From Helichrysum umbraculigerum (taxonomy: Eukaryota; Streptophyta; Magnoliopsida; Asterales; Asteraceae): 64,000 nt of DNA. The stretch covers positions 1,574,501-1,638,500 of the forward strand of contig CATIUR010000012.1 in NCBI GenBank assembly GCA_949592205.1. The letters are read 5' to 3'. The translations under genes and the position numbers were made by a program. Below the pieces are notes generated by a model that saw only the letters and a program-made list of their open reading frames with translations, was not told the DNA's origin and did no database searches. Within the stretch, counting starts at the first letter, position 1. Every line of letters starts with the position of its first letter. This document shows, in pieces, positions 11,224-22,414 of this stretch.

Positions 11224-13735
11224 TGACGCGCCACCAACCATCACGCGTCGTCAACGCGACCGTATGGCAGCACGTCGGTGTGGAAGTTTTAAAATTTATA
11301 TTTTGCTGGGGACTAAGTTCTACTAGAGCTGTATAGCTGAAGTATGACCTAGGGTCGCTCTAAAGAGTTTACCGTATTATGAAACGACTTGTCGAGACGA
11401 AAGTTCAAATTAGCGATGGTTTGAAAATAGTTTTGAGTGGGGGTTTTATACTTAGGTCCGTAATTAAAACTAATTAAAGCAATAAATAAAAGCAGTAGGT
11501 TGAATCAGTATAGGGGACTTGTGTTTGTTATGACTTTGTTAGCTTTTACGTGGGGTGATGCTGTATTGGGGTTTTATATTTGAAAACGTTTTTTAAGATT
11601 TGTGTCTTGCGTTCATGTAGATACCTTGTGGTGTAAACACTAGTACCCTACTGATCAGATAAACCGATCAGTATGTCACTGAGTACTAGGCTGTCAAGAT
11701 TCTGATCAGATCGGACTGTCTTGAAACCCCCCTCACCGTCTCTTATGATGAGACCAAGTGACCCTCCAGATGGGGTGCAGGAATAAGGCGACAGTCCGCA
11801 ATTTATCCACTGATCTTTCTTAACACAGACAAAGATATCTAAGCTAGGCGAGGCATTTAAGATTTAAGACAGGTGGTGACTGATTAACATATACATTAAT
11901 GGTCGTGATTGAGTTCAGAGATATTCGGCTGTGATACAGTCTTCAACCAACAGAGCTTTCCACAGTTACATAGTGTATTCACTCGTATTATAGTCTTTCC
12001 TGGATCACAGACTTAGCCAGGATGTAACACAGTATACAGCCTTCGACCTTTCCGTACTTTGTACGTGTTTGTATTCCACCATAGGTGTTTCCAACGTTAA
12101 ACCGGATACTCAGTCGTATTAGGGCTTTAACTGGGCTACATACTTTACAGCCATCTGAACTCAATATATCTAAGCTTGTATTACAATAAAACCATCTATG
12201 ATAGCTAAACAACCCGTTCACTTTATAATCCCAAACCAATAAATCCCTGATTGATTCACAGTGTACTATACGATAGGTAGACAGTATTTCCATTGCTTCA
12301 AAATCAGACCATGTTATTTTAAGAAAACATAGATAGGTAGTGACCGTTTGACTAAGGGTCGCGAGTCCTTGACATAAAGGTTCTAACCACGTTTATTGGA
12401 GGAAAGGCGTTAGTTTAGTTTAAAATCATAAATGTATAGTTAACAGTGCACCGGTTTTCAATATTTAACAATTGGGATCATTATTCTAAAATGGATTGTG
12501 CCCACGACTTTCATAGCTTCCACGTTCCGTACTACACACATTCATGATGATTCCAGCGCTATACAAATGAAAGCCGTATAACGTTACCTCCTTTGTTTCA
12601 TAACGATGTTATCCCAATTGTATTTAAAGTAGCATCACCTAAAGTATTATCAAGCTAACTACATCATAACAAACACAATAGCTAATCTACTCACTAATCA
12701 TGGCAATGTATCCTAAATCAAACATAATAATAGCATGCAACATTATGAAAGATAAGGATAGAAATAACCAAAAGTAATGCGTAGATTGAATAGCAGTTGA
12801 AAGGTTACACGGACAGAGCTCCGAAATATCTTGAGCAATATTACAAAGGAGATCCTCCAAGAGTTCCAACTCTATTACAAAAGCTATCCTACTAATCCTC
12901 CTCTAACTCCTAAGAGTAGTGCTAGAGAGAGGATGCTAATTTCCTACTAATTCTCCTCTAACTCCTAAGAGTAGTGCTAGAGAGAGAATGCTAACCTAAT
13001 TCTAGAGAGAGAATGAGAATGAGATGAGAGGTGTAAGATGTGAGGGTGTGTTTGAAATGAATGAGGAGGCTTGGTATTTATAGGAGAATGAGGTGAAGCT
13101 TGGTACAAGTCACAAAGCATGAAGAACAAGCACCAAAGCGCATACGGAGGTACTGGACCAAGGGGGGGGGGCGGGGTCAAACGGCACTTCACAAGGCAAA
13201 CACCCCCGTATACGGCACCCATAGGGCTGTATACAGCATCTAGGGGACCGTATACGGTACCTAGGTGCCCAGGGGGGGGGGGGGTTGGTGCTCCGTTTGG
13301 CCTCCGCTTGTTTCTCGGTTGCTCGGTTCGTCCGTATCTTCTTCGTTTTGGCTCCGATTTGCTTGATTCTTGCGCCGTTGGCTTCGTTTTTCCGTTACGC
13401 TTCTAATGGCACTGAGTTTCCAAATTTGGAGGTGTTTAACTTTTGCGTGTTCCGGATGACGATCGGCGAGCTTCCAGACTTGTATTTTCTCCGTCTTTCG
13501 TCCGTTTCTTCTGATTCTTTCACCTCCGGTCTTGGATTTCCCTATGGAATCATAAAATATGAATTAAGATCTACTTCCATATGTAAATTAAGAAGGGAAT
13601 ATTTAAGGTGACATTATTTGCCTCGTTTTGCGTGATAAAGGGATGTTTTTGGTGATTTTAACAGCAACGCCCATAATTAGACCACTTTGGTGATTTTAAG
13701 TAAATAATCGACGTTTTAAGATGATTTCACCAAAT
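11224..13735 (-). mobile_element. 3' LTR of element G, truncated at its start
   Basis: This is a direct copy of 25671-28229, beginning TGACGCGCCACC. Similarity runs to about 13735 (ATTTCACCAAAT), then stops. The last 50-60 bases of the intact copy, including the TGATGTGCCC end, are replaced by a Tekay fragment. The polypurine tract of G is therefore not next to this LTR. It contains a TATA box and a palindromic array (separate entry). Small frames at 11988-12293 and 12687-12869 recur unchanged in the other LTR only because the LTRs are duplicates; they are not genes. Confidence 0.88.
13073..13257 (-). promoter_or_regulatory. TATA box and 21-bp-phased palindromic array, left LTR of G
   Basis: On the minus strand TATAAATACC lies at 13082-13073. 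Upstream of it, 10 bp palindromes start at 13206 (CCGTATACGG), 13227 (CTGTATACAG) and 13248 (CCGTATACGG), spaced exactly 21 bp. The middle copy differs from its neighbours by two symmetric changes that keep it a palindrome. G-runs flank the array (13161-13175 and 13270-13284) and are longer than in the other LTR. Position upstream of a TATA box suggests U3 promoter elements. Confidence 0.65.
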
Positions 13736-14683
13736 TTTAAATCTCGGGACGAGATTTCTCTAACGAGGGGAGAATGTAACACCCCACAAATTTAAACGCG
13801 ATTATTAACGTTAATCACTTGCATTATTAGGCTAATTCCCTACTTGAGTGAATTCACAACACATTTTAGAGGTAAGTCTAGCAAAGCCCAACTAGTTAAT
13901 ACGCGTAGTATTACTTATTTGTAATTAGTTGTAATTACGTACTGAACAATCTGGAAACAAACGCGACAAAAATATACGACTACTGGTTAACACAATCATT
14001 TAATGAAACGAAATATTTAAATAACGATATTAACAATTAGATATTATGTCGATAATATTTACGTATCATTTTATAACGTAAAACGTAAACTTGTATAATT
14101 AAAATAAAACAAAGTTAAAATTTTATAACTAAATTAATTTGGTTTCATAAAAAGATCCTAATTAAAAATATAATGAAATATGGAATTAAAAATGTATTAG
14201 TTAAAATAATGTAACATTTAACGATCGGGTAAACAAACACGGAACGAAAACGCAGGAGATGAAAAGTGGAACAAAACCACCTTCCACCTCCATTTTTCTT
14301 TCATTCTCACTCTTTCAATTCTCTCTCTACACTCTCTTTCCTCTCATCTTTCCCTATCTCTAAAAACCAAACAAATACTCACTAATCACATAAAAACTAC
14401 CACAAAACGACCTCCAATCGCTCGGGCCATTTAGAGAAAAACGATCACGAGATCACGATCTACACAACCATCTTTTCGGATTTCAAATCCGCCACTCGTA
14501 AGTTTCTGACAAATCCCGCAAATCTTTAGATTGTGAAGTTTTCTTTCATATTAGTGTTTAATATACTTAGTATTAACCCATACAACAAAGAAAACACGAT
14601 TTTATAGCTTAAAAATACGTTAAATTTGGGTTTTGGATTGGAAAAACGCGACAGCCGCTGGGTTCTGTCTGGGTGTTCATCTT

Positions 14684-14950
14684 TGCGACACAACGCTTGT
14701 GTCGCAGGCTTGTGTCGCATAAACGATGTTGTGTCGCATAAATCCGTTTATGTCGTAGCTTATGTCGTATCATGTGTCGTACTCTTGTGTCGCAAACTTT
14801 ATACGACACAACCCTTATGTCGCTATTGATTTAGCACCGATCGCTTATGCGACACAACCATTGTGTCGCTAAGCTCTTGTGTCGCATTGTTATGCGACAC
14901 AGCCCTTGTGTCGCATAACCACATTTGTGTCGCACACTGTGTCGCATAAA
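14684..14950 (+). repeat. TGTGTCGCA hairpin array in LTR D
   Basis: About a dozen copies of TGTGTCGCA or its complement TGCGACACA lie within 267 bases in both directions. The first pair is a perfect hairpin: arms TGCGACACAA and TTGTGTCGCA around a 3-base loop at 14684. Others include 14849-14870 and 14894-14918. The array lies 3' of a CT-rich leader, so it is probably transcribed. Equivalent arrays occur in LTR E (44507-44783) and, in changed form, in LTR C (21351-21551). Confidence 0.8.
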
Positions 14951-15612
14951 ACAGAAACTTTACAAACTATTTTTACACTAAGTGTCAAACTTAACCGATA
15001 ACGAATACTTACATGCAATGCTATATGTGAACTTTACAAACATTACAAACACGCTATTTTATTGAAATTATGATTTCAAACTATCATCAACGAGTCGTAT
15101 ACATTTTCACAAACAACGAAATACAAACGTAAACGTTTAACAAACACTTGGGACATAACTTGATTGTACGAACACTAGCATGGATGATTAGCTTAGACAT
15201 CCACAATACTTATTAAATCTCATACGTTTAGGACGTTAGGAGATTCTGGACTGTACTTGGGCATAGGTTTGCTAGCACTCGCACAACTACTTAACTCAAC
15301 AGGTGAGTTCACAGCCCCTACTTTTATTGTTTTAACTGCTTTGAACAGGGGTGGAAAACATAGTCAAACACTTTTATACAAACATGGTTGTATACTATTT
15401 TACTCAAACAAGTGGAGTACATTGAACTGGTAAACTGATAAACAAACTGACGATTACAACATAATATGTAACACTGCCCGCACGTGGTCCAGGTACGGGT
15501 CTTATGTGGGTGTTACATAATACTTTCATACTACCAACGCTGTAAACACATGAACATGTTTTGAGAACGCTGGAGGATAACCAGCAACACTTTATATAAC
15601 GGACTGGGTAAC

Positions 15613-16095
15613 TAAAAGTCCCTACTGACATGGGCACTAGATCCCACTAACACGGATCTACTATTGGTATTGCACGATCGAAAAGTCCCTACTGACATGG
15701 GCAACACTACTGAGAAGTCCCTACTAACATGGGCAACGAACTGCTGAAAAGTCCCTTTTGACATGGGCACAAATTATTGAAAAGTCCCTACTTACATGGG
15801 CACCGACTGTTGAAAAGTCCCTTCTGACATGGGCACTAGATCCTGCGAACATGGGTCTTCCATTGTTATTAAACTGACGAAAAGCCTCTACTGACATGAG
15901 CACTGGGTTCCTACTGACATGGTCCCACTAAACGATTAGGATACCTACATTCCTACTATAACTTGAACTATACTTTTGGGCAGCATCCCAATGAAACATA
16001 TCCACGATTAGGATACGTATATTCCTACAGAACATACTTGAAAATAGGATACTGATTTCCTACAACTACTAGGATACGAACTTTCCTACAAACAA
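15613..16095 (+). repeat. Two minisatellites inside LTR D
   Basis: From 15613 to about 15925 there are seven or eight imperfect copies of AAAGTCCCTACTGACATGGG, separated by variable spacers of roughly 15-40 bases. From about 15939 to 16095 a second set of about four copies alternates AGGATAC with TTCCTAC. Neither is visible in the related LTRs C and E, so they look like a local expansion in this lineage. Confidence 0.7.
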
Positions 16096-16585
16096 CTATT
16101 TGGAAATGTATTTGGTTTTACGAATTTCACATTTGGGTGACATCCCAACGATACTGTATAAACAACAAGTGGGTTATCAACTGTACTTGCAAACATAAAA
16201 CCTGTGAATTCACTCAACCTCGTTGTTGACTTTTACTATGTTTTTCAGGGAATTAGCTGCGCATATAAGAATCGCCAACACACATGGAGAATTAGGCGAC
16301 CCGTGAAGTTTAGGATGCCAACTTTTGGAAACACATGGATTTCTTTAGTATAACTGAAATGTTTTAGTCATATTTCAGAAATCTACTTTTGTAAACTTAA
16401 TACTTTTAACTTGTACGATTCGATGAATCGTAAACTTTGTAATTAATACTTTTGGCATCTTAATATATTATGTTCTGTTGTAATCATAAGCTCTGATACG
16501 TATGCACGCTTTGTTATTGTGGCACCCCCGTACTCAAACTAAATGCTTCCGCTAAACAAATACAGACGAATTTGGGGGTGTTACA

Positions 16586-18810
16586 CTCATATTCATATAT
16601 TTGCTCTAAAAACATCAGGAAAAATAAGATAATTATTTCAGAAACAAGTAATGACTCTCTTTAAGCATACTTCCAAATCTCGTGATCTAGGAGCATACAT
16701 GACTAGGCGATCTCACTAAGGTGGTCACTCAATTCACTCGAGAGTGTTTTGGGTTTCCTAATATTCTAAACAAAGAAATCGCTCAATTAGCCAGTCATGC
16801 AGTACTCATCGTCATAAGCTTGATCGAGAATCGGATCTCCACCACTTAGGTGAGAATGATGCTAATTATCCCAAGACATTCAGGGGTTGTAATGTTTGTG
16901 AGGGTTAAAGGGTATGGATAGTGGAAATTTTTGGGTGTAAGGGTGTTGCTTATTCTAGGACTCCTAAGGTCACGAAAAACTTAATTTAGAAACGGATGAA
17001 AGTAAAGTAGCTTTTGTCTTCTATCGGATCTTCTTCTTTTAGGGCGATACTTCGAAGCACTAGCTTTATTCTTTTTTGGAGCTTTTTCTTTTCTTTTTCT
17101 ATTTCTTTTTTCTATTTTCTATTTTCCTTTTCTTTCAGAACTTCTTTGAAGGGATGTTTCTATTTTCTCGGATTATTAAATGCAGGAATCCTTCTTCTCA
17201 TCTTTCTTCTTCAAGTCTTTTCATGGTGTCAATTTTTCACACCAAGGATATTTCTTTTTCGGAGAACACGAGAGAGTAAGACAATTTGAAGGGATGTTTC
17301 TAAAAAGCGTTTTTCATAACCTCAGAAATTCTAGGATAAATTTTTGGAAGTTTGGGAAAGTGGGGGTTTAAACATGTGGGTTTATGAAATGAAAAGGTTT
17401 AGGCTCAACGGGGTTTACTAAGTGGATCATCGATACTAAGAATGAGCATCGGAAAGGGTTTTGGGCTTGAAAGAGAAGGCTAAAAAGTGGGTTTAAATCC
17501 TAAGGAATGTCAAGGTCGTCTAATTGCATCTATACCGCGTACGGTACTCACCAATGTGGTCTCGAAGCGTATGTCAAGAGCAAGTTCTAATTCAGATATA
17601 CATGCATCGGCACACACAAGAAATGAACAATGTGGCATTAAAGATGAATGCTTTTAAGGCTCAAGTCCTCACTGCAAAATAGGTTGTATGTGTCTAGTCA
17701 TGTTCTTATTAGATTATCATTTCTTGTTTAAGCAATTATTAACTTATTTTCCTTAGATTTTAAAACAACTTATTCATATTTTGAAAATGACTTCTCTTAA
17801 AAACATCAAAACTCAAAAATTCAGAGTTAATCGGATGATTAAACTCGTTTTTCTTTTGAAAATTGAAAAATTTTGAAAAATTTTAGAGGAACATTTTCTG
17901 TGTTAACTATTTTGAACTAAAATCATTAAAACAAACTAAGGTAATCTATACCTGCTATCACACACTTAGAGGAACATTGTCCCTAATGTTCTCTTGAGTT
18001 GAGATTGTAAAATCCCACACTTAGAGTTTGAACATGTAAGAAAATGTTTCTCAAGTGTTTTGTTTCGGGGTGGAATCCCACACTTAGTGATAAGTTTAGG
18101 ATAGAGTATAGACTACTTTTATTATCACACTAACAAAAAAAATAAACATGAATAAAGATAAAACAGATTAAAGAGGAAAGGATCAGATACTCCCTAGGTA
18201 GTAAGTTGCACAGGAGCTGAGTTTCTGAATTTACAGAAGGAGATGTGGCCAAGATCTTCTTCTGAGCTCTTTATGAAGATTGGATCGGCTTCAAGCGACT
18301 TGCTTATTTCCATCTCATCATCTCAATTTTATCCTCATGAAGGGATCTCTTAAGCGTGAATACGTTGGATATACCCTTTTTACAAACTCGATTTTGTTTT
18401 TGCGAATGAAAGGAAATCACTGTCTTAGATTTTGAAAGATGTTTTCTAAAACAAACCTGTTTTATAAATCATGTGTTTTTAAACGAGTTCGAGCATAATG
18501 CATAAAAGTAGTATGCAAGTACCTCAAATGCTCGAAACACAAGATGATTTTCCTATTCATCCAAGAACAGTGGTTTATTTGCAAAACGAGTTGTATTTAA
18601 AGGATGTTTTGGTTAAAAGTTGGGTTCATCCAAGTGTGAAGGATAGTCGGAGATCTACTTCATTTCTCAGGTTCTCTTTCTACTTTTATTCCATGGGTTG
18701 CCTCCCAAGAAGCGCTGCTTTTAAAATCGAGAGCCTGACTTTATTCCACGGGTTGCCTCCCGAGAAGCGCTGCTTTTAAAGTCGAGAGCCTGACTTTGCC
18801 TTCCTTTAGT
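16586..18810 (-). mobile_element. Noncoding 3' region of element G
   Basis: No coding sequence is visible. On the minus strand there is a purine-rich block at 17080-17150 and three polypurine-like motifs of the CTAAGTGTGGGAT type at about 17967, 18017 and 18081. These resemble the tract that precedes Athila LTRs. A 55 bp tandem duplication sits at 18688-18797. The stretch 16586-16621 reads on the minus strand as TGATGTTTTTAGAGC..., like the start of an Athila LTR, but no LTR follows it, so I leave that open. The Phe/Ser-rich frames at 17014-17371 are a by-product of the pyrimidine run. Confidence 0.55.
18688..18797. repeat. 55 bp tandem duplication after region X of element G
   Basis: Two copies, 18688-18742 and 18743-18797, share GGGTTGCCTCCC, AGAAGCGCTGCTTTTAAA and CGAGAGCCTGACTTT, with four or so differences. 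The unit lies just downstream of the stop of X at 18811. A similar GGGTTGCCTCC motif is common in 3' regions of plant Athila/Tat elements. Confidence 0.8.
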
Positions 18811-19948
18811 CTAGTTGGTGCTGGAACCTCCAGGGTCGGAAGTGCTCAGAAGTGGAACCCTGGGATTGCATGGATAGATCCTCAGAAAGTGGCGAGAAAT
18901 GATTTCAACAATGTTTGGAATCTCTTCTGAAAAGATAGGGAAACTTTCAAGATGTTGCTGAGTAACCCTTTTCATATGCAGAAGGTCCCAAGTGATATCC
19001 CTGATTGCTCTGGATATAGCTCCGCGGGAATCAACTATAGAGAAACCATCAGATTCAATCATTTCTCTCTGAGGGTGCTGCTGTCTGAATGAGTCCATGA
19101 ATCCGAGAAATTGGAGGTGTAAAGTGTCGTGATCTGCTATGCCAGAGCTCCCTCTTATTTCTCGAATTGAATCATGAATATCCTGGATGAGCTTGGTCTG
19201 GTGGTTGGTGAACGTGAGATTTGAGTCTTTGAAGGTGTTGCACACTATATCGTACACCTCACGTAAACCATAGTGAAATATCTGTCGATGCTCGTCCGGG
19301 TTATCCTCAGCAAAGATTTCTTGGATCCGATCAGTGAGGAAGTTCGCGATGTTAACCATCGAACCTTTTGGTATAGAGGAAGGGATGTCACGCGACCTTT
19401 CGGTGAAACTCACATACTCGAGATCTTCAGCAATCTTGTGAGCATGGAACTCAGTAGTGCAGTCAATGTAGAACCTGTGAGGAGAAGTCTCGTCCATGTG
19501 GTCGTTCCTTGCCATAGAATTAAGTATGCCCCGAAGATTATTCACCAGTCTAATGTCAGCATCTACATCAGGGTTCCCAGTAGCACGGTACATTTCCTCG
19601 TGGAATGAGTGTAAAAACTCATTTTGCTCCCGAGAATATGGAAATGCGGATCAGATCAGAGTGTCATAGATCTTCCTGTAGATGCGCTTCTATTCTTCAA
19701 AGAACTCCAGCTCTTCAGATGTTGGTCTAGTGCTTTTTTGTAGCAGCTGAGCAGCGAGATCTTCGGCGAAGGCATTGAGACGATTGTGGAAGAATCTGTA
19801 ATCTTGGGAATTCTCGGCTTGGTTAACTTCAGACTCGGCTATGATTTCCTCGATCAGGGCCTGTTGTCTTGGAGTGTACTTGTTGGTAGAGTTGAGGATA
19901 ATGCTAGTCATAATGGGTATGTCATCTTCAAAGTCCTTGATAGCACTT
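18811..19948 (-). pseudogene. Region X of element G, C-terminal part (unrecognised protein)
   Basis: This continues the frame interrupted at 22415 by solo LTR C; removing the LTR and one copy of the duplication keeps the frame. Two frames (19690-19948 and 18811-19593) lie in one phase, separated by stops at 19690-19692 and near 19648. The sequence is mostly helical and charged, with ALIEEIIAESEVNQAENS, FHNRLNAFAEDLAAQLLQ, IANFLTDRIQEIFAEDNPDE and FIDCTTEFHAHKIAEDLEY-like stretches, and a low-complexity tail STSDPGGSSTN. I do not recognise a domain, and no RT, integrase or envelope motif is present. The position after protease suggests it was translated as part of a gag-protease-X polyprotein. 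Confidence 0.65.
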
Positions 19949-21112
19949 TGTAACACCCCCAAATTTAGTGGTTTGCGGAAGCATACTTGGGTGTTACTAA
20001 TCAATATACAAAGCACAAGATATACAGCAAACGACCTCTAAATGAGACGTTTTGTAAAATAATTACATTTCATAATTAAATCGTTTGAAAACATATAGTT
20101 TTCTTTACAAAAATATGTAAGCCTAGAGTCCGCGTATGTGGCGGGAGATTCTATTACATAACCATAGTTACAAAAGATAATGCCAAAGAATCTCCGTTAA
20201 ATGCAGTTTGGAAATCATGCGACTCTAGCTAGTAATCCTGGAGTGATCCTACTCCGTAGGTGTACCTGAGAATACATGCTAAAAAGGGTCAACCAAAAGG
20301 TTGGTGAATCTCACAGGTTTATCAGTAAATAATCAGTTTGAACACAAGATTTCATCAGTAGTACCCGTAGGCGTATATCAAGTATTTGCAAATCTCGCAA
20401 AAGTAAAGTAATCAAGTTATACCGTTGCCATGAGGCTCATAATCGAAGCTTAACCTGTAAATAATCAGTTGCTCCCGTGACATGCTCGAAATTGAGCAAG
20501 CATAAGTAACGAAATAATAGTCACCCGTTTATACGTGTAAATCAGTACGTGGTAGCGCTACTACCCCGGGCAGGGAGGGTCATTTCCCTAATGGATCCAT
20601 TAACTACTGTTCGCGCTTAAGTCCATAACTAACGATATATGATGGAGAGACTTCAGTAAATAGTAATTAACTCATGCAATTCCGTTTGGTATAGAAATCA
20701 GTTTAGTACTTGTGTTCAGGAACAATAAGTAGCATGTATCTCCCCCAATAAGATAAAACAGTAAAAGTGGGGCTGTAAGACTCACCTGAGTCTTTGCAAG
20801 TACGTTTATATCAATAAACGAGTAAGTAATATCAACCGTAGGTTCTCCGAACCCGTAACCTTCAAATGCCTAAACATATAAAGTTAAGTAAGTAGATGTC
20901 TCGCAAGACCATCTAGGCTAGTTGTCTACACAACTCATTATGTCCAAGTGTTTGTTTAGTAATCCGTTTGTAGTTTGAAAACAAATATGGCCCGTTGGTG
21001 ACGGTTTGTAATAATGATTCAAAGTGTTATCATTATATGTATCGTTGAATCAGGTTTCGTTATTTGTAAGTGTTCAGCACTTAGTGTGAAAAGTATTTAC
21101 AACATTAAATGA

Positions 21113-21212
21113 CGGGGGTCCGGGGGCAGCGCCCCTGGTTAGTGGGGTCCAAGGGGCGGCAGCCCCTGGCGGGGTCCAAGGGGCAGAGCCCCTGGCAGGG
21201 GTCGAGCTGCCA
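21113..21212 (-). repeat. GC-rich GGGGTCC...GCCCCTGG repeats in LTR C
   Basis: Four imperfect units alternate GGGGTCC with GGGGCAG/GCCCCTGG, each able to fold on itself (for example GGGGC-AGA-GCCCC). The block is very G-rich against an AT-rich surround. The type is widespread in plant repeats. It is not seen in LTR D or E. Confidence 0.7.
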
Positions 21213-21350
21213 GGTCAGCTTGGAAAATTTTTATTTCTACTATATTGCTTTGACGAAAAACGCATCTGGATCCGAATTTGGGTAAAATCATGTGTTAAAA
21301 TTTTGGTTCCGACACTTAGTAAAAATCTGAGTTTTCAAAGTTCTGTTTTG

Positions 21351-21551
21351 TGCGACATTGGGTGCGACGTCGGGTGCGACGTCGGGTGCGACGTCGCAGA
21401 TCCTGACTGCGACGTTGAGCATGGCGTCGCTATACGCGACGTCGCAACTTAATGCGACGTTGTGACTGACGTCGCACAATGCGACGTTACGAGGGGTTGT
21501 GCGACGTTGAGGCTGACGTCGCATGGATCTGGGTCCAAATGCGACGTCGCG
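21351..21551 (-). repeat. TGCGACGTCGCA palindrome array in LTR C
   Basis: Around twelve copies of TGCGACGT or GACGTCGCA lie within 200 bases, several combining into the palindrome GCGACGTCGC. The array occupies the place where LTRs D and E hold TGTGTCGCA arrays, after a CT-rich leader (complement at 21865-21900). The core has changed but the GCGAC arm is shared. Confidence 0.75.
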
Positions 21552-22414
21552 GTCTGTTGGCCGGAAAATGTGCCGAAAACGAGTTTTCCGGTTTCTGTTC
21601 GGTCCAAATCTTTTACCCAACCCATTTTTGGACATATCAAGACATTATAAACCATAAACAAGTAAAAATGATCAAAAACGAGAGATGTCGGGATTTTGTC
21701 GGAAACTTACAAGGTGTCGGATCAAAAATCCGAAAAGATAGGATGATAGATCGTGATGCGGTGGTCGTTTTCTTCCAAAGGGATAATGAGATCCAAGGTC
21801 GTTTGGTACGTTTATTTGGTGATTTTGTGAGGTTTTTGGTGATGAAACTTTGAGAGAAAAAGTGAAATAGAGAGAGAGAGAGAAAGAGAATAATGAAAGA
21901 AAAGGTGGGGGAAATGGGAGGTTATCTCCCATTTTCGCTCCGCGTTCTCGTTCCCTGTGGTGTTCGTTTGCTTCGTCGTTTAAACGTTAAATAATCATTT
22001 TATATATTAATTGGTACGTTTTAAAATACAATTTATTACGCGATATTCTATTTAAATATTTTACAGTTTAATTTATATTTTAGTTATAAAATGTACGTTA
22101 ATTTATTTAGTTGCGCGTTTTAACCTTTTAAATTGTGTAAGGTTTGTTTGTACGATACGAATGAATACGAAATATTATTATAATAATATTTTTGACATCA
22201 AAGCGTTATTTAATAAAATTGGTCACCAACGTCCTTATTAAATTGAATCGAAATACATTCGATTTAAACTGCGTACGATTTAACCAAATCGCATTTTTGT
22301 ATATATTCAACAATATATATAATTCGATACATAAATTAGCCTAACACAGAACTAATTACATGTATTAACGAAGAATTAGGCACTAATTCTAGTCCTAATT
22401 TGCCGGTTGTTACA

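Larger units (their letters stand above)
13736..16585 (+). mobile_element. LTR 'D' with 39 bp of Tekay 3' internal sequence, truncated element
   Basis: Positions 13745-13774 show a typical Tekay 3' end with a GGGACGAG motif and a polypurine tract AACGAGGGGAGAA. The LTR follows at 13775, starting TGTAACACCCCAC and ending GGGTGTTACA at 16585. Its orientation is plus, opposite to G. No 5' LTR, coding region or target duplication is present on the left, where it is fused to G's 3' LTR at 13735. A deletion therefore removed the Tekay body together with the end of G's LTR. A CT-rich leader at 14280-14360, a hairpin array (14684-14950) and a minisatellite (15613-16095) lie inside. Confidence 0.8.
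19949..22414 (-). mobile_element. Solo LTR 'C', Tekay-like, inserted in region X
   Basis: A 2466 bp LTR runs from TGTAACACCCCC to CCGGTTGTTACA with the 5 bp duplication CACTT at 19944-19948 and 22415-22419. No internal region remains, so it is a solo LTR left by recombination between the two LTRs of an element. Orientation is minus, judged from the GCGGAAGC-containing end. Stretches such as 20400-20530 match 45400-45500 of LTR E in the opposite orientation, so C and E belong to one family. It holds a GC-rich repeat and a hairpin array (separate entries). Confidence 0.93.

Noticed and set aside
11988..12293. A 101-codon frame that is repeated unchanged at 26436-26741, looking like a conserved gene pair
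   Set aside because: Both lie at the same place in the two LTRs of element G; their identity follows from the LTR copying, and the protein has no familiar features.
16586..16621. The missing end of G's 3' LTR or the start of another Athila LTR
   Set aside because: It reads TGATGTTTTTAGAGC on the minus strand, but differs from G's LTR start, has no polypurine tract at its side and no LTR behind it; left as unproven.
17014..17371. Phe/Ser-rich plus-strand frames that look like membrane proteins
   Set aside because: They are translations of a long pyrimidine run, the complement of a purine-rich block common in Athila 3' regions.
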